From Orcinus orca (Eukaryota > Chordata > Mammalia > Artiodactyla > Delphinidae): a stretch of DNA of 64,000 nt. The stretch is from positions 39,234,132 to 39,298,131 of the forward strand of contig NC_064559.1 of NCBI RefSeq assembly GCF_937001465.1, given 5' to 3'. Positions 45,400 through 57,967 of the stretch are shown here, one piece after another. Both the position numbers and the translations under genes were made by a program. Each line of letters begins with the position of its first letter. Positions within the stretch are counted from its first letter, which is position 1. The notes beneath the pieces are model-generated. The model worked only from the letters and a program-made list of their open reading frames with translations, had not been told where the DNA came from and did not search any database.

Positions 45400-46200
45400 T
45401 GCCAAACATAGCAAGGCTCGTGCCATCGCCTCTGACCAGACTTGCTCTCCACTACCACCCTCTTCCCTCACACACGCCCTTCCATTTTATTTCTGCCAAC
45501 TCAAATCCTACCCAGTGTTCCTGACCCTGATCTAGTGCCATCTATGTCTGATATCTATCCTTATCACTCCAGACAAGAGAGCCGTCGGAATGGGGTGAGA
45601 TTAATCAAGGGAAAAGACACGTATTTAAAGGAAAAGAAGAATATCAGTGGAACCACTGATCTCGCAATTTCCAAAATGGGAAACTCGACCCTATATTAAG
45701 GTGACATAACCTCACCTTAAATGACCAAAAAACTTCTCAGGAATCCACCCCATCTTATTCTTCAGTTTTCCTTCCCAAGTGCCTCTCCTATTATGTCTAT
45801 TATTCTTCCACCTATGCAGCCACCCTCTGATCCAGCTGTCAGCATCTCAAACCGCCTCCTGCACTCTCTAGCACATTCACCCCAAAACATCCCTGCCAGA
45901 CTGGGGACTGTGACCTTCTTTCATCCTGCTGCTCCTCCCTCAAAAATGTCAGCGCCTAAGACCCCTGCCCAGATTTTCCAGTGTCTCCATGATCTGCTTG
46001 CATCTCAGCCCTCCCACCTGATGTTCCGCATGAACCCAGGACCTTCCTAGTCCCTTCTGGTCTTTCACACCTTTTTTCACATTACTCTTCCCACCTGAAT
46101 GCCCGTCCATCCACAATCGCCACACCTTCTGAAGCCATAGACCTCAGATTCTCCAAGAGAGGGATAATTTCAAATATTCTGCCTCTTGTCAAACTGTATA
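45400..46200 (+). repeat. Probable L2 relic
   Basis: The pyrimidine-rich stretch has ccagattttccagtgtctcc, tcacattactcttcccacct and agagagggataatttcaaat, suggesting an eroded L2; the family call is weak. Confidence 0.35.
45696..45720. repeat. Perfect 9-bp inverted repeat
   Basis: The arms ttaaggtga and tcaccttaa are separated by cataacc. The arms include AGGTGA-type nuclear-receptor-like half-sites, but no function is shown. Confidence 0.6.
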
Positions 46201-47014
46201 TCAAATCATGTACTCCAATTTTTGGTTTAGAAGGTAATGCCTATATTTTTTGGTTTGCCTATATGTAAAACTACATATATTTTACATATTTGCCTAAATA
46301 TATAGGAAATGCCTGTGTATTTTTAGTTTCGAAGGGTATGCCTCTTACCTATACGTGTACAAACTACCCAACCCAATCAAATCCAAGCTATAGAAATCTT
46401 TTCTGTCCTCACTGATCTTTTCACTTCTCTGAATTCCTACAGGACATTCAGTCTGGGTCTCATACTGGATCACACAGTAATGGACATTTTTGTCCCAGTT
46501 GTTTTATGGAGGTGATCAGATGTGAACTTGCACTACTTTCTAGTGAAAACAGATACTAGGTATCAACTGTGAGAACATTTAAAAGTTTCACACTTTCTTA
46601 GGAAAAGTTTGATTGTTGTGTCATCATGGTAACCAGAACCAGTTTTAAACCCATTGGCTCAATCAATCACAACTCTCCTCAGGTAACACACTTTTACAAG
46701 CCAACCAATCAGTAACATTCCCTCACTTCTAAGGGTCATTTAACCATGAAGTGACTCAACCCCATAAATATATTTCAGAGTGCCAACCAATCAACAAATA
46801 AATATGCTTCTACAGATATCAGCCCACCTATGACCAGGAAAGTACACCAAACTCTGAACTTCCTGCTTTCCCAAAACCAAAAGATATACTTACCGGGTTC
46901 CTTGTATTCAGACTCTATTTGTCCTTCAGATCTGCTGCCAGATAAGTCAGTCTCAACTATAGTCTGAATCTGATGAGTTTCACTGAGTTCTCACGGCTTC
47001 TAAAATTTCTAACC

Positions 47015-47235
47015 AAGTACGTCTTTGTATAAAATCATTAGATCTCAGTCTTTGTGTAAAGTAAATAGAAATTTTAGTTTACAGATGTACATTCTGGTAA
47101 ATAATTATACCTAGGCCTTTGTATATGGCCATTAGACATTTTGTCTGGGAGGTATACTATTGAGTAATTAGACATAGGTCTTGTATAAGTTCATTAGACT
47201 CTTTTATTGGAGGCATACCATTTGATAACTGCATT
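47015..47235 (+). repeat. Diverged tandem units of about 60-90 bp
   Basis: Three related units start with gtctttgtataaaatcatta, cctttgtatatggccattag and gtcttgtataagttcattag. The second and third also share gggaggtatactat / ggaggcatacca. It may be part of an old LTR, but no family is recognised. Confidence 0.5.
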
Positions 47236-47823
47236 TGCCATTAAACTGCTAATCCCCTACTGCTCACTTTGCTTTTGCTTTTGTTTATCTATATTGTAAA
47301 GTTTTATTTTACGTGTTTTTGTTTTGTACTGAAAAGCCTTATTTCTGATACACAGATAAAGAAGTGTTCCATATGGAATGGCCCAATAAGTCAACAATCC
47401 AATCCAAGCTGGTCCTAGGGGACAACAGTTGGAGCTCCATTAGACTGTGACCAGTTCAGGAAAAGGTAGATGATCAAACTTGGCTTTGGGTCTCCTTAAA
47501 ACTTTGTTGAGAGCCGCTCTCTATCTATCTCACCAAGGTGTAAAAGAAGGTCACTTTTAGTCTGTATTCTGAGGTCAAAGATTGTCAGGTCATTGATTAC
47601 ATGGCCCCTTCCTAACTTTTGCATAGAAAGGGAACCCAAGATACCATTCACAGGCACACATTCTTTCTAAGTAGCCTTTCTTGTCTATCTTGGGTTCTTC
47701 TAATCTGCAAACTCCTCTTGGAAGAATTCCTGCTTCCTGTTGCACTATAATCCCAGTTCTTGCACTTACTTCGATAAAGTGCAAAAACTGAGTTTAGAAT
47801 AACGATCGTCAACATGGGGGAAC

Positions 47824-47827
<4 letters not shown>

Positions 47828-47855
<28 letters not shown>

Positions 47856-48061
47856 AATTTATTATTTATTTTATTTATTTATTTTTGGCTGCATTGTGTC
47901 CCCGTTGCTGCGTGTGGGCTTTCTCCAGCTGCGGCTTGTGGGCTGTAGGCACACGGGCTTCGTTGCTCCGCGGCATGTGGGATCTTCCCAGACCAGGGCT
48001 TGAACCCGTGTCCCCTGCATTGGCAGGCGGATTCCCAACCACTGCGCCACCAGGGAAGCCC
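47828..48061 (-). mobile_element. CHR-type SINE, antisense, with target duplication
   Basis: A long T/TA-rich tail precedes ggctgcattgtgtccccgtt and a head ending ccaccagggaagccc. The duplication tgggggaactttt is perfect at 47815-47827 and 48062-48074. Its body differs from the gagcggctgggc copies, so it is another subfamily. Confidence 0.93.
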
Positions 48062-48700
48062 TGGGGGAACTTTTGACATATCAAAATCAATAAATTAATT
48101 CATTTGAGGAACCCCCAAATAAATTAATACATTTAAGAGGAACCCCAGAAATCTAAAGAGTCAGTAGTTAGCTTCTTTGATTGGTATGCTGAGGTCTAAA
48201 AAACAAAATTCTAATTCCAACATGGTCTCCCGCAAAGACTCTAGTACCTTCTGAGATCCACCCTAATTTCATTTCTCTCTCTTCCACTCACCTTTCTCCG
48301 ACCTTCTATATGAAACACCCTTTTTTTCAGAGTTTTCTTTAGAAAAGATGCAATTACATTGTAAATCTGCTAAACCAGAAGGCATCCCTAAAGAAGTTAA
48401 ATTTAAACCCTGATCTGGAGCCATATTAAGAGTTAAAATTAAGGATCTTCCTAAATCTCAGGAAGCCAGGTAAAAAATGTTGACATAATTTAGGATTCTA
48501 TTTGGTACTTATTCTTCTGGACTAGATCTTTACCAACTAGTTCAGTGAATTGTTAATCCTTCAGCTGGAGAAAAATATTTAAAAGCAGCAGGGTTAGAAA
48601 GGAAAATTTTAAATAAGTCAGCTGTGTAAAATGAAAAAAAAAGTGTTTTAAGGGGGGCAAGAAAAAAAAACAGAAAACACAGTACAAAAGACAATTCTAG

Positions 48701-48900
48701 GGCTTCCCTGATGGTGCAGTGGTTGAGAGTCCGCCTGCTGATGCAGGGGACACGGGTTCGTGCCCCGGTCCAGGAAGATCCCACATGCCGCGGAGCGGCT
48801 GGGCCCGTGAGCCATGGCCGCTGAGCCTGCGCGTCCGGAGCCTGTGCTCCGCAACGGGAGAGGCCACAACAGTGAGAGGCCCACGTACCGCAAAAAAAAA
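48701..48900 (+). mobile_element. CHR SINE with target duplication
   Basis: Copy from ggcttccctgatggtgcag to a pure A-tail. The duplication agacaattctag is perfect at 48689-48700 and 48901-48912. Confidence 0.95.
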
Positions 48901-50153
48901 AGACAATTCTAGAAGCCTTTCTTTTAAAGATACGGTGGACAAAAATTCAAAATTATAAGTTAAAAATGAAAACAGACTTCGGGAAAATTTCAAAGAGCAT
49001 TCTGGAGTAAACCCAGCAGTTGAAGTATTAACCCAAGACCTGGCAAGGAGCAGGTGTTCATTAAATATTTGTTGAATATAGAATAAGTAAATGGATGAAG
49101 AAAGTAAACTTTTTGATGACCCATTGTTATCTGTGCCTTTAGTCCAAAAGAATGGAAACCTCTGAATTGGGATGTGACCCTCCATCATTAGTTGGTGTGA
49201 ATCAGGCTGGCATTACTGTCCCTACTTGTGGAGACCCTACCCCATGTGGATCCGTCTCCCCACTGCCGTCCACTCCACACTCCCGCTGATGTGATCACCG
49301 TAATGGTCTATAAGTCATCTCGATGATTCCTAAGCAGTTTATAACTAAGAAACGCGTAGACACGCAGCCTCACAGACTACATTAGGTTGCTGGTCTCTCT
49401 GGGTGGGAAAGGAAAATCTGCCCAAACCCAGTTCTTGTTTTAATTATTTCCTTTGAGGCAAAGCCAGGAATCTGAGAGTGAGCGCTTGCTAAGGGTGGAA
49501 CAGGGGTTCTGCCTGGTGTGCCTCTGGCATGTTCCGAGCTAGCAATAGTAATGGACAAGTCTCCAGGGCAACCAGGACCACTTCCAAGCATTCCCACCGT
49601 GGGCCGCTGCAGGGGCCCTCTATTCTTTGGGGAGCCCTGAACTGGGCTCATCTCCCAGTGCCTCCTGGCTGCAAGCTCAGTCCTAGCATGAGGGCTTTCT
49701 TCCTTGGCCCTTCCTTCACCTTCTTGTATCAGGTGGCAGACCAGCTGGTTCCAGTCCCGAATCAGATCTTCTGACTCCTCCCAGAAACCAACCACCTTCT
49801 GAGCAGGAAACCCTGCCCCTCCCCAAAGAGTGGGAAACCGCAGAGGAAGAGAGAGATGAAACAGAAGGGAAGGCAGAGGAGGAGGGAGAAAAGAAGCAAG
49901 AGAAAAAAGGAGATCAATAAAAAGAAGTCAAATCTGGTTGAAACCCCAAGGTAAGACTTTTTTAAATCACAATAATATGTCATAGCATCACCATTTGTGT
50001 CAGGGCCTAGTCCATCGTAGGTCCTCAAAAAACCGCTATTGAAATAATGCATCTATTTGGAATAAACCGGAGGGCTGGGCTGAAAGAGATTTCAATGTCA
50101 AATGCTGGTCAAAACAAGAAACAAAAAGAAATGCCCGATGAGCTTTGCATTCT

Positions 50154-50171
50154 TTTTTTTTTTTTTTTTTG
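50154..50171 (-). mobile_element. Poly(T)-only insertion flanked by 14-bp target duplication
   Basis: The 14-mer gagctttgcattct occurs at 50140-50153 and again at 50172-50185, and only a run of T (plus one G) lies between. This is the signature of L1-machinery target-primed reverse transcription that copied nothing but a poly(A) tail. Alternatively a tandem duplication followed by T-run growth. Confidence 0.75.
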
Positions 50172-51214
50172 GAGCTTTGCATTCTGTAGGAGGGAAGATG
50201 TGATAAAACACAGATGGAACCAGATGTCTGTTACTGGCACTGAGTACATTCTGATCATTTTGGGACAGAAAGTTAAGTTGAAACCAAAAATTGCAAAAAT
50301 AGTTTCAAAAATGTCTGCATGTTCTTTTGAAATCATACAAAGATTGCAGGTCTTAAGCATTTTTATAAAGCAGCTTTAAAGTAATGACAGAGCACAAACA
50401 CTATGCTGTATCTTGGGAACTGCTAAGAGTGCAGATATCTGCCTTTTGCATCCAATCATCAGCTAGTTTCATATTTTTAATATTGAGATCTAGAGCTTTG
50501 AAGAAGGCATGTTTTATCTCAAGGAGTCTTATTCAAAGGACCAAGGGAGGCCTGTAGTTGTCATTCAAAATTCTTCCTGTGCTGTTCATCTATTCCTTAA
50601 TCCCAGCCCAGACTGCTGCTTAGGATACTGACATTCTGAGCCTTAGAAGGGTCTAATCAGATTTCAAAGCCCCTGGTTTCAGGTCCATTAGAGGAAACCT
50701 AACAGGAGCAAGAAATAGCATTCCCCACGCTCTACACCCCCATTTGCCCAAACGTTCCCTTGCCATCGATAGCTAGTACCATCCAGAAGGTTGCAGTTTA
50801 CTGATCCAGTCACTTGGGGGAATTAAAATAGTTAAACTCACACTTTGGAAAATGCCTGTAGACCATGATGGTGTGCTTTCACAACACTTGGCTTTGAAGA
50901 GTCCTGCTCCCGCAACTTTTCCAACAGAGCTTACCAATTCAAAGGGACACACTTGAAGTGTTTATTTTTCTTTTAGTGCCAGTATTTTCCTTTGGGTTTT
51001 CTGTGAGTGCATCACAGACGGAAGCTGAAAGGAAGGCGGGAGAGGTAAGGAGAGATGGAAGAATCTCACTTCTGCTTGCTTGCCAAAATTTGGAAGGAAT
51101 TGCCTTTCCCTCTTATGTATGATATGAAAATAAAATCCAAAAATCCTAGCTCTTTCTTGATGCTGATTTCAGTACAGCTAAAAAGCTCCATGCATCCAAT
51201 TTCTGAGCTGGAAC

Positions 51215-51345
51215 AAATCTTAAAGGTAATCTAATTCCCCTTGTTTGCCAGGTGAGGGAATTGAAGCCAAGACAGGGGCAGGGTCTTGCCCAAGGTCACA
51301 TATATGTCAGTGGAGGAAGGGAGACTGGAACTCAAATATCTGGGT
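51215..51345 (+). repeat. MIR SINE fragment
   Basis: It contains tggaacaaatcttaaaggta, gccaggtgagggaattgaag and tcttgcccaaggtcacatat. The first part resembles the sequence adjoining other MIRs. Confidence 0.6.
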
Positions 51346-51804
51346 CCCACCCAGGCGCCTTGCAAGAAACTTTATACAAAAGAGCCCCAGATACCCAAGG
51401 ACACATAAACACGGCAACTCCTGATTAAATTAAATAAAATATTCAGTTAAAGATGCTCAACTAATCCTTACTTGGCAGAAATGGAAAATGGGAAAAGATT
51501 TTCCTAATAGTTAAGCTTTTCTAGATCTGTTTTGTAACTGTTAGGAAACTGGAGAGTAGAAGGATTCAAGACAGATTTGTCATGAAAGAGCCAGAATATT
51601 TTACATTCCTACCATTGATCCAGCATTTTACATATCTTACCTCTTTATATAATCGCATAGTATCCTCCTTTTACAAGTAATATTTTTTTTTAATTTGCTC
51701 AAATTCACAGAGAGAATAAGATATTATTATTTCTGCATCTTTCGTTAGTAGGCCCAGCATCACGCCGTGGACTAACGTGAATATTTACAGTTCAGTGACC
51801 GTTG

Positions 51805-52270
51805 CATTCTTACTCAGGCCATTCCCCGACATGGACCCCTGCTCCAGCCACTTCAAACTACTTGAGGTCGCTCTGAGGTATCAAGCTATTTCTAGACTCC
51901 TTACCTAAACACATACAGCTCCCTCTGCTTGGTATGGCCTTCCCCCAATTTCTTCATCTCCATAACTTGTACTTATTTCTTCAAAACTTAGCCCCAGGGT
52001 CACCTCCTCCCTGAAGGCTTTCCCACTGCCCTGGGATGACTTGGCTGCCCTACTCTGTACTCCGTTAGCACCCTATGCACGTTAGTATTACACTACTGTG
52101 AGCTTTGACTTACTTACCTACCCTCCTTATAGTTAACTAGAATCTCCTTGAAGGAAAGCATCAGATATCGATCAGCTTTTACAATACATTCCTGGCACCA
52201 GGCACAGTTTTGGACATTTATTAGTGCTCCATAAACATTTGGGGGAAATGGATGAATGAACAAATGAAAG
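51805..52270 (+). repeat. L2 LINE 3' fragment
   Basis: In order: cactactgtgagctttgact after ctccctgaaggctttcccac and ttggtatggccttcccccaa, then aggcacagttttggacattt and aatggatgaatgaacaaat, an L2 3' terminus. Confidence 0.7.
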
Positions 52271-52479
52271 ATTTCCCCTCCTTTTCTTCCACGTAAATGA
52301 TTTAATAAAAAGTCTCACTCCCACACTCTTGAATTTTGGGTATCTTGGGAGGAATAGAAAATGGCACTACTATAGGCTTCTTCTCCTTTCAAACCTGACA
52401 GCCTGCTCAAAAGCACTCTCTAGGGTTATACGTGCCAGTTGAACAAACATTCATTTCTGCTCCCTTACAAAATGCACTG

Positions 52480-54757
52480 ATCACAGTACAGCAGAAGAAT
52501 GTGCATGCTATAAATCACAAGGACAGAGGACCAGGATGGAGACAACAACAGATGAGAAATGTCAATACCCTTTCAGAAGATGGAAAGTGGACGGACGAGG
52601 GATAAGTGACTTAGCAAACTGGAGACTGCTGAAGCCCAACAGCCCATGGAGGCCAACAAGAAGCCACAGAGCCCAGGAGAGTCCCAGGGATCAGGCCACC
52701 AGAAACCTCAATTCAGAGAGAGAGATGGGAGCAAAAATAGGAAGAGATGCTCCAAATCCCCTTTCTTTCCCTCCAAGAAGAAGGAAAGTTTATTTTCTGG
52801 AGAAATCGGCCAAAGAGATGCCAGGCTCAGGGACATCAGGCACAGCAAAGGGTGGGCTTAGGCAGGGAGCTAGAAACAGAGGATTAGAGGAAGACGCCAT
52901 CCTGAAAGATGAGACTCCTCAGCCCCTATCCTGACTCAGATCCCAGAACACGCACAGCCCTCTGCATTCTCCTTATTCCAGCCCACCCCAGGCAGAAGAA
53001 TGAAGCATTCCTCCTTGTAGAAAGTATACAAGTAAAGAAAAAATGATTACAGACACTGATATTTGGGGGTCCCCCAATGATACTGCCGACTTCCCTCTGG
53101 GTTATCCTGCAGTGCATTCCCATAGTTGACAAGCCCTGCCCTTACACACAAAGCTTCCAACAGCCAAGGAATTGACTCCAAAGATCACCAAGCATAAAAT
53201 GAAAGCCCCTGACATTGCCGATGGAGACCCCAACGTAGGTAATCCAGGGAGCAGAAGAAATCATTAACAACAGCCCTGGCAACGTCAATATCCCCACCAG
53301 AGATAAAGGAAGGCAGTGTATACATCAATGAAGATCAGGAAGTCAGTGTTTCTAAAAATAGTGGAGAACAGAAAGGAGCTTTTTAAAATAAAAATACAGC
53401 TAGAAATTTAAAAATTGAAAAGAAATACTGGAAGATAAAATTGACAAAATCTCCCAGAAAGTAGGACAGATAGGTTAAGAGATGAAAAATAGGACAAAAA
53501 CAATAAGAAACTTACAGGATCCATCCAGGAGCTCTGACATCTTCTAATAAGAATTCCAGGGCTTCCCTGGTGGCGCAGTGGTTGAGAGTCCGCCTGCCGA
53601 TGCAGGGGACACGGGTTCGTGCCCCGGTCTGGGAGGATCCCGCATGCCGCGGAGCGGCTGGGCCCGTGAGCCATGGCCGCTGAGCCTGCGTGTCCGGAGC
53701 CTGTGCTCCGCAACGGGAGAGGCCACAGCAGTGAGAGGCCCGCATACTGTAAAAATAAATAAATAAATAACAAGGATCAGGAGTCCAGACAGAAATTGAA
53801 CTTCTCAGTATCAATACTGGAAGCTAGAAACCGAAAGGCAATGCAGCAATGTCTTCCAATTCCAGGAGAAGATAATCTCCAATCTTGAAATCCTTACCCA
53901 GCCAAACAATGAATCAGGGAGAGGGTAAAGTAAGGACAAGCAGGCAGGGCTGACACACTGGGCTGTATGTGGCCAGGGTCTGATGGACTAAAGCCCATGT
54001 AAAGATGTTCGATGTAAAATAGCACTCCTGCATCCAAGGTCTCAAAAAAAGTTCCCTACCATCATGAAGAAATAAACCAAGAAAAAGTCGGGGTTGCCAG
54101 GTGGATGGCAAAGGGAGGTCCCATCTACCAGCCTATCAGGCTCCTAGTCCAGATTGGAACAGGAAGAATGGGGCTCCCAGATGGATGTCTCCAAGGGAAA
54201 AAATAGAGAGCTTATCCAATTAATTTGATCACTTTATTTGAGTTGTATTGCCCTTACTGGAGGATTTGGAGAACATGACAACTGAGTAAGCAAACAAACA
54301 AAAACGAGGTGATTATTGAATCCCGGGTCGGGGGTGGGGAATAGAAGAAAAGAAATGCAATCATAGTACATTATATTGCTGAGCTGCAAAAAATCCATCA
54401 TAATAATATGAACACTGACTATTGATTTAATTAAAATTGTAATTTAATAGTGTTAGGAATCTAGAAGGAAGGGAATGAGTATCTGTGTGTGCTGTTTAAA
54501 AAAAAAAGGAAAAGTCCTAATATTCCGTAGTGGAAAATCAGTACATAATCTCTAAAACTGCAAAATCAAGAAATAGCAGTAAATGTTTTTAAATATGCAG
54601 TTAATTCCCAGAGGAAAGAAAGAAGATTTTAAAACGTGGTTGCCTCTGAATGGGACTAGGGCATGGGGAAGGGAGAAACAAGGATTGCTGTTATCATCAT
54701 AAGCCTTTTGATATCATGTGACTTTGTAACGCCTCTCATGTATTATATTAATAAATA
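52480..54757 (+). repeat. Probable old L1 relic, interrupted by a SINE
   Basis: Phrases such as cttacccagccaaacaatga with nearby gaagataatctccaatcttg, and ggttgcctctgaatgggact near the end, are typical of old L1 3' regions. The first 600 bases, including a 132-codon frame at 52536-52934, are less certain. The A-tail probably seeded the purine repeat at 54.76 kb. Confidence 0.45.
53559..53762 (+). mobile_element. CHR SINE
   Basis: Copy from gggcttccctggtggcgcag to a tail of taaaaataaataaataaat. The head and body are very close to those at 39.5 and 48.7 kb. No clear target duplication was found, possibly because the A-tail has mutated to TAAA units. Confidence 0.93.
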
Positions 54758-54758
54758 C

Positions 54759-54957
54759 AAAAAAGAAAGAAAGAAGAAAGAAAGAAAGAAAGAAAGAAAG
54801 AAGGAAAGAAAGAAAGGAAGGAAGAAAGAAAGAAAGGAAGGAAGGAAGGAAGGAAGGAGAGAAAGAAAGAAAAAGAAAGAAAGAAAGAAAGAAAAGAAAG
54901 AAAAAGAAAGAAAGAGGGAGGGAGGGAAGAAGAAAGAAAGAAAAGAAGAAAGAGGAA
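54759..54957. repeat. Polypurine (GAAA/GGAA) tract, 200 bp
   Basis: Essentially all A and G on the plus strand, mixing GAAA, GGAA and GGGA units. A mirror-symmetric purine tract of this kind can form triplex (H-) DNA. Confidence 0.95.
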
Positions 54958-55104
54958 ACGGCTCAGTTATAACAACATTCATGGATTACATTCTACTTAC
55001 CACTCAACATGTTGATGGCTGGAGCCATTAGATTCAGTCTCAAACAAGCTATATTTAAAGTATTTACCTAATTACCCAGAAGAGTTTCCCAGTCTGTCTA
55101 CCTA

Positions 55105-55262
55105 AAGGTTACTTCAGAATCACCTGGGGAGCTGTGCAAAAATACAGATTGCTGGGTCCCACCCTGGATGGTTCTGATTCAACAGGCCTTGGTGGGGCTT
55201 AAGGATCTGCCCTTAGTTCCCCCAGATTATTCAATTGCACAGCAAATTTTAGGAATCACTGG
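55105..55262 (+). repeat. MER5-like hAT element
   Basis: It contains acttcagaatcacctgggga, agattgctgggtcccaccct, attcaacaggccttggtggg and a right end aggaatcactgg, a standard MER5 order. Confidence 0.7.
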
Positions 55263-56640
55263 ACTAAAGCAGAAATTGTGAGTGCGTGTAGGGAGGAGTG
55301 AGGGAGGGGGGATTATGTGATTTGTGTGTGTGTAACTGTTTCTGTGTATATGTCGGTGTATTGCGAGTCTGTCTTCCTCCCTCCTTCCCTCTTTCATCTT
55401 CTTTTATCTTAACCCATAAACCCCTGTGGACTGCTGAAAACAATACCAGAAACAAAGACCCCATCCCCAAGATTTTAAACCCCAGCAGTCTGTGCTTTCT
55501 CTCTCAGCCCTGGGGCTCCCTCTTCTGGCAGAAACCTGTTAAAACTCGTAGCATCCTAAACCTAGAAATTCTCCCTCCGTTCCTGTAAGGCCATTTTCCT
55601 GGGTGATTTCCAAGCCCTCAAACTTCGTGAACCTCCCATCAGACAGAAAAGGAAAAATTCCACCACCCTGGAAAAGACTTTCCTGCCTTACAGGTGTGAA
55701 TGCACGAAGATCAGGAACGGCGCGGGATGAGGCAGGTATGAGAATAGAAGTTACCTACTGTAGCCAAATCCGAGGAAAAGGAGACCTTAAGGAGTTCAAC
55801 TCCCCGCCTGCTTCCTCGCCCTCCTCCAAGAGAGATGGACACATGGGGAAGCCTTAGCCATCTGCCTCTCAAAAATCGAAGGAAGGACACACGCTAGGCT
55901 AAAAAGCTCACGGAATTTCGAAGCAGACCGCAGGAGTTCAACAGCCACCCTCACCTTCCTTCCTTGAGTCTCCTTTTCTGGAGCCACGTGCCAGATCGTC
56001 GGACCCTGTAAATCCAGCGATTCCGTCTATGGACGCTGTTGGATCTTTCCCATACGCTGAAAATCTGCTCAGCCCAGCACAGTGTCTGGCACAGAGAAAA
56101 TGCTCCGAAACATTTGAATGAAACCTTAACTCACCGCTATCCTAAAAATCAGAGCCCTCCTTCAGATCTGCATGCCTCCCAAGCTCCTCGAATGTCCCCC
56201 TTCTCCACACTCACACGAAACATGTCCTTTCCTTCTATACATCACTCCTCAACCCTTAGCATCCAGGCTTTAGTGCCTTCACGACTCTGACAGGTCTCCA
56301 GCGATTCCCATTCCCAGACCCGATGTATTTTGGTCGCTTCTCATCCTCCTTGACCTCTCAGAAGCTGTGACCTCTCGCATCTCCACCTCGTAGAGACAAC
56401 CCTCCTCCCACCCCCACCCCTCCCCCAGGTTACCTGTTGCCTCAGGTCCTCCCGCTGCCTGTTCCTCCTTTGCTCCGCTCCACCAGTTCTCGTCTTCTGT
56501 GATATCCCACTGTGCCCTTCACCCTTTCCCTGGGGGTGTCATCTGTCTGCTTTTAACTTAACTTATATGATTTCATTCTCCCAGATCAATATCTCTAGCC
56601 TAGAGATTTCTCCTGACCTTCAAATACCTAGCAGACCTAT
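55263..56640. other. Intergenic, no gene seen
   Basis: No exon or RNA gene recognised. Several pyrimidine-rich passages around 56.05-56.6 kb (for example ctaacttatatgatttcatt) may be an eroded L2, but this is weak. In human an upstream HSD11B1 first exon lies roughly 10 kb past G0S2; I have no sequence memory of it to test here. Confidence 0.4.
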
Positions 56641-56659
56641 TTATTTGTGTGTATAAGAG

Positions 56660-57130
56660 TCTGTTTCCATTAAGCACTCAGAAAATGCTTTCTAGCACTT
56701 GCACCATGTGCAAGCACCGTGCTAAGCACGGGAGATACACTGGTGAGATAGATCAAGCCTCTGCCCTCTCAGACCTGTGTGTAATGGGAAAAACAGACAA
56801 ATGAGCAACTGTGAGTACAAAGTGATGGGAGCTATGATAAGAGAAATACCCAGTGTTTGGTGATACGTTACATGTCCAAGGGAGGGCAGGGAGGGTGACT
56901 TCAATGGGTAGAACCTGAAGGATAAGAAGGAATGGGGGTAGAGTGGTGAGAGGTTCCTGGGAAAGTATTTCAAAGCTTACAAAGAGCTTGTTAAAGCTAA
57001 AATAATGTGTTTGGACTTTATTCTAAGAACAATAAGGAGTCATTGAAGAAGAATTGGGTGCACCGAAGCCCACAGGGCACTTCCACAGTGTTGGCAACAG
57101 TCAGGTCTTAAGGTGGTTGGTAGGCCAGCA
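56660..57130 (+). repeat. Ancient mammalian-wide repeat fragment
   Basis: It contains gcaccgtgctaagcacggga, tgatgggagctatgataaga and gagaggttcctgggaaagta, similar in order to the pieces at 28.2 and 39.9 kb. Confidence 0.5.
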
Positions 57131-57429
57131 AGGCTTTTGCCTTATTATCATGCCCCCTAAATTGTTCATGTCTTCATCTATTGTTTTGTGCATATCAAAT
57201 GTTTCACAAACTTTTTAAAAAATAAATCAATGGATTGGAGAAGGTGGGATAGGCAGAGAGAAGAGTGAGGATAGTCACAGCGAGGGTGAGGATGGAATGA
57301 CATGGGTCTAGAGATATCCAGGAGGTAGAATTGCCTGGGCTTGGTAAGTAATGGGATGTGGGGAGATGGGGAAGCAGGAGTAAGGAAGGACTTCCAAGGT
57401 TCTGGAGCATTCACTGGATGGATGCTAAA

Positions 57430-57967
57430 GCCCTTGATTGAAATAAATCACAAAGTCATTGGAGAACAGTTTAGCAGTTTCTTTAAAAGTTAAATATAGA
57501 TTTACCTCACAACCCAGCAAGACCACATAAAGACTTTCACACCAATGTTCATACAAGCACTATTTGTAATAGCCAAAAAGTGGGAAATTCTAAATGTCTG
57601 TGAATGAGTGAATGGATAAACAAAACGTAGTGTATCCATACAGCGGACTAGGATTTGGCAATAAAAGGGAACAAAGTACTGATACATGCTACAATGTGGA
57701 TGAACCTCAAAAACAGGGTAAGTCAAAGAAATCAGGCTCAGAAGATCACATGTTATGTGATTCCACTAAAATGAGAGACAGAAACTTAGATTATTGGTTG
57801 CCCAAGCCTGGGGATGGGGACTTGTCAATGGGTAAAGATGAACCTCTGGGGGGTGATGGAAATGTAAAATTGGATGGTGGTGATGGTTTCCCAACGTCGC
57901 AAATTTATTAAAAACCATTGAACTGTACACTTACCACGAGATACTTTTCTGGTATAAAAACTGTACT
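57430..57967 (+). repeat. Old L1 3' fragment
   Basis: It has accaatgttcatacaagcac, ctacaatgtggatgaacctc, tatgtgattccactaaaatg and ccattgaactgtacacttac, the usual 3' end of older mammalian L1. Its tail region received the SINE at 57968. Confidence 0.75.

Larger units (their letters stand above)
44581..47814. other. Intergenic, downstream of G0S2
   Basis: No exon recognised. There is a G-rich tract near 45.0 kb, an L2-like stretch (45.4-46.2 kb) and an AT-rich segment with diverged tandem units (47.0-47.23 kb). Confidence 0.6.
49000..52470. other. Intergenic, few recognised repeats
   Basis: No exon recognised on either strand. A poly-T insertion (50154-50171), a MIR at 51.2 kb and an L2 relic at 51.8-52.3 kb are present. 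A possible short purine-rich stretch lies at 49840-49930. The stretch 50.2-51.2 kb shows no repeat I can name. Confidence 0.55.

Noticed and set aside
52536..52934. 132-codon plus-strand frame
   Set aside because: Low-complexity charged sequence in a region that seems to be an old L1 relic; nothing recognisable.
54663..55031. 122-codon Lys/Arg/Glu-rich frame
   Set aside because: It is the translation of a GAAA/GGAA microsatellite.
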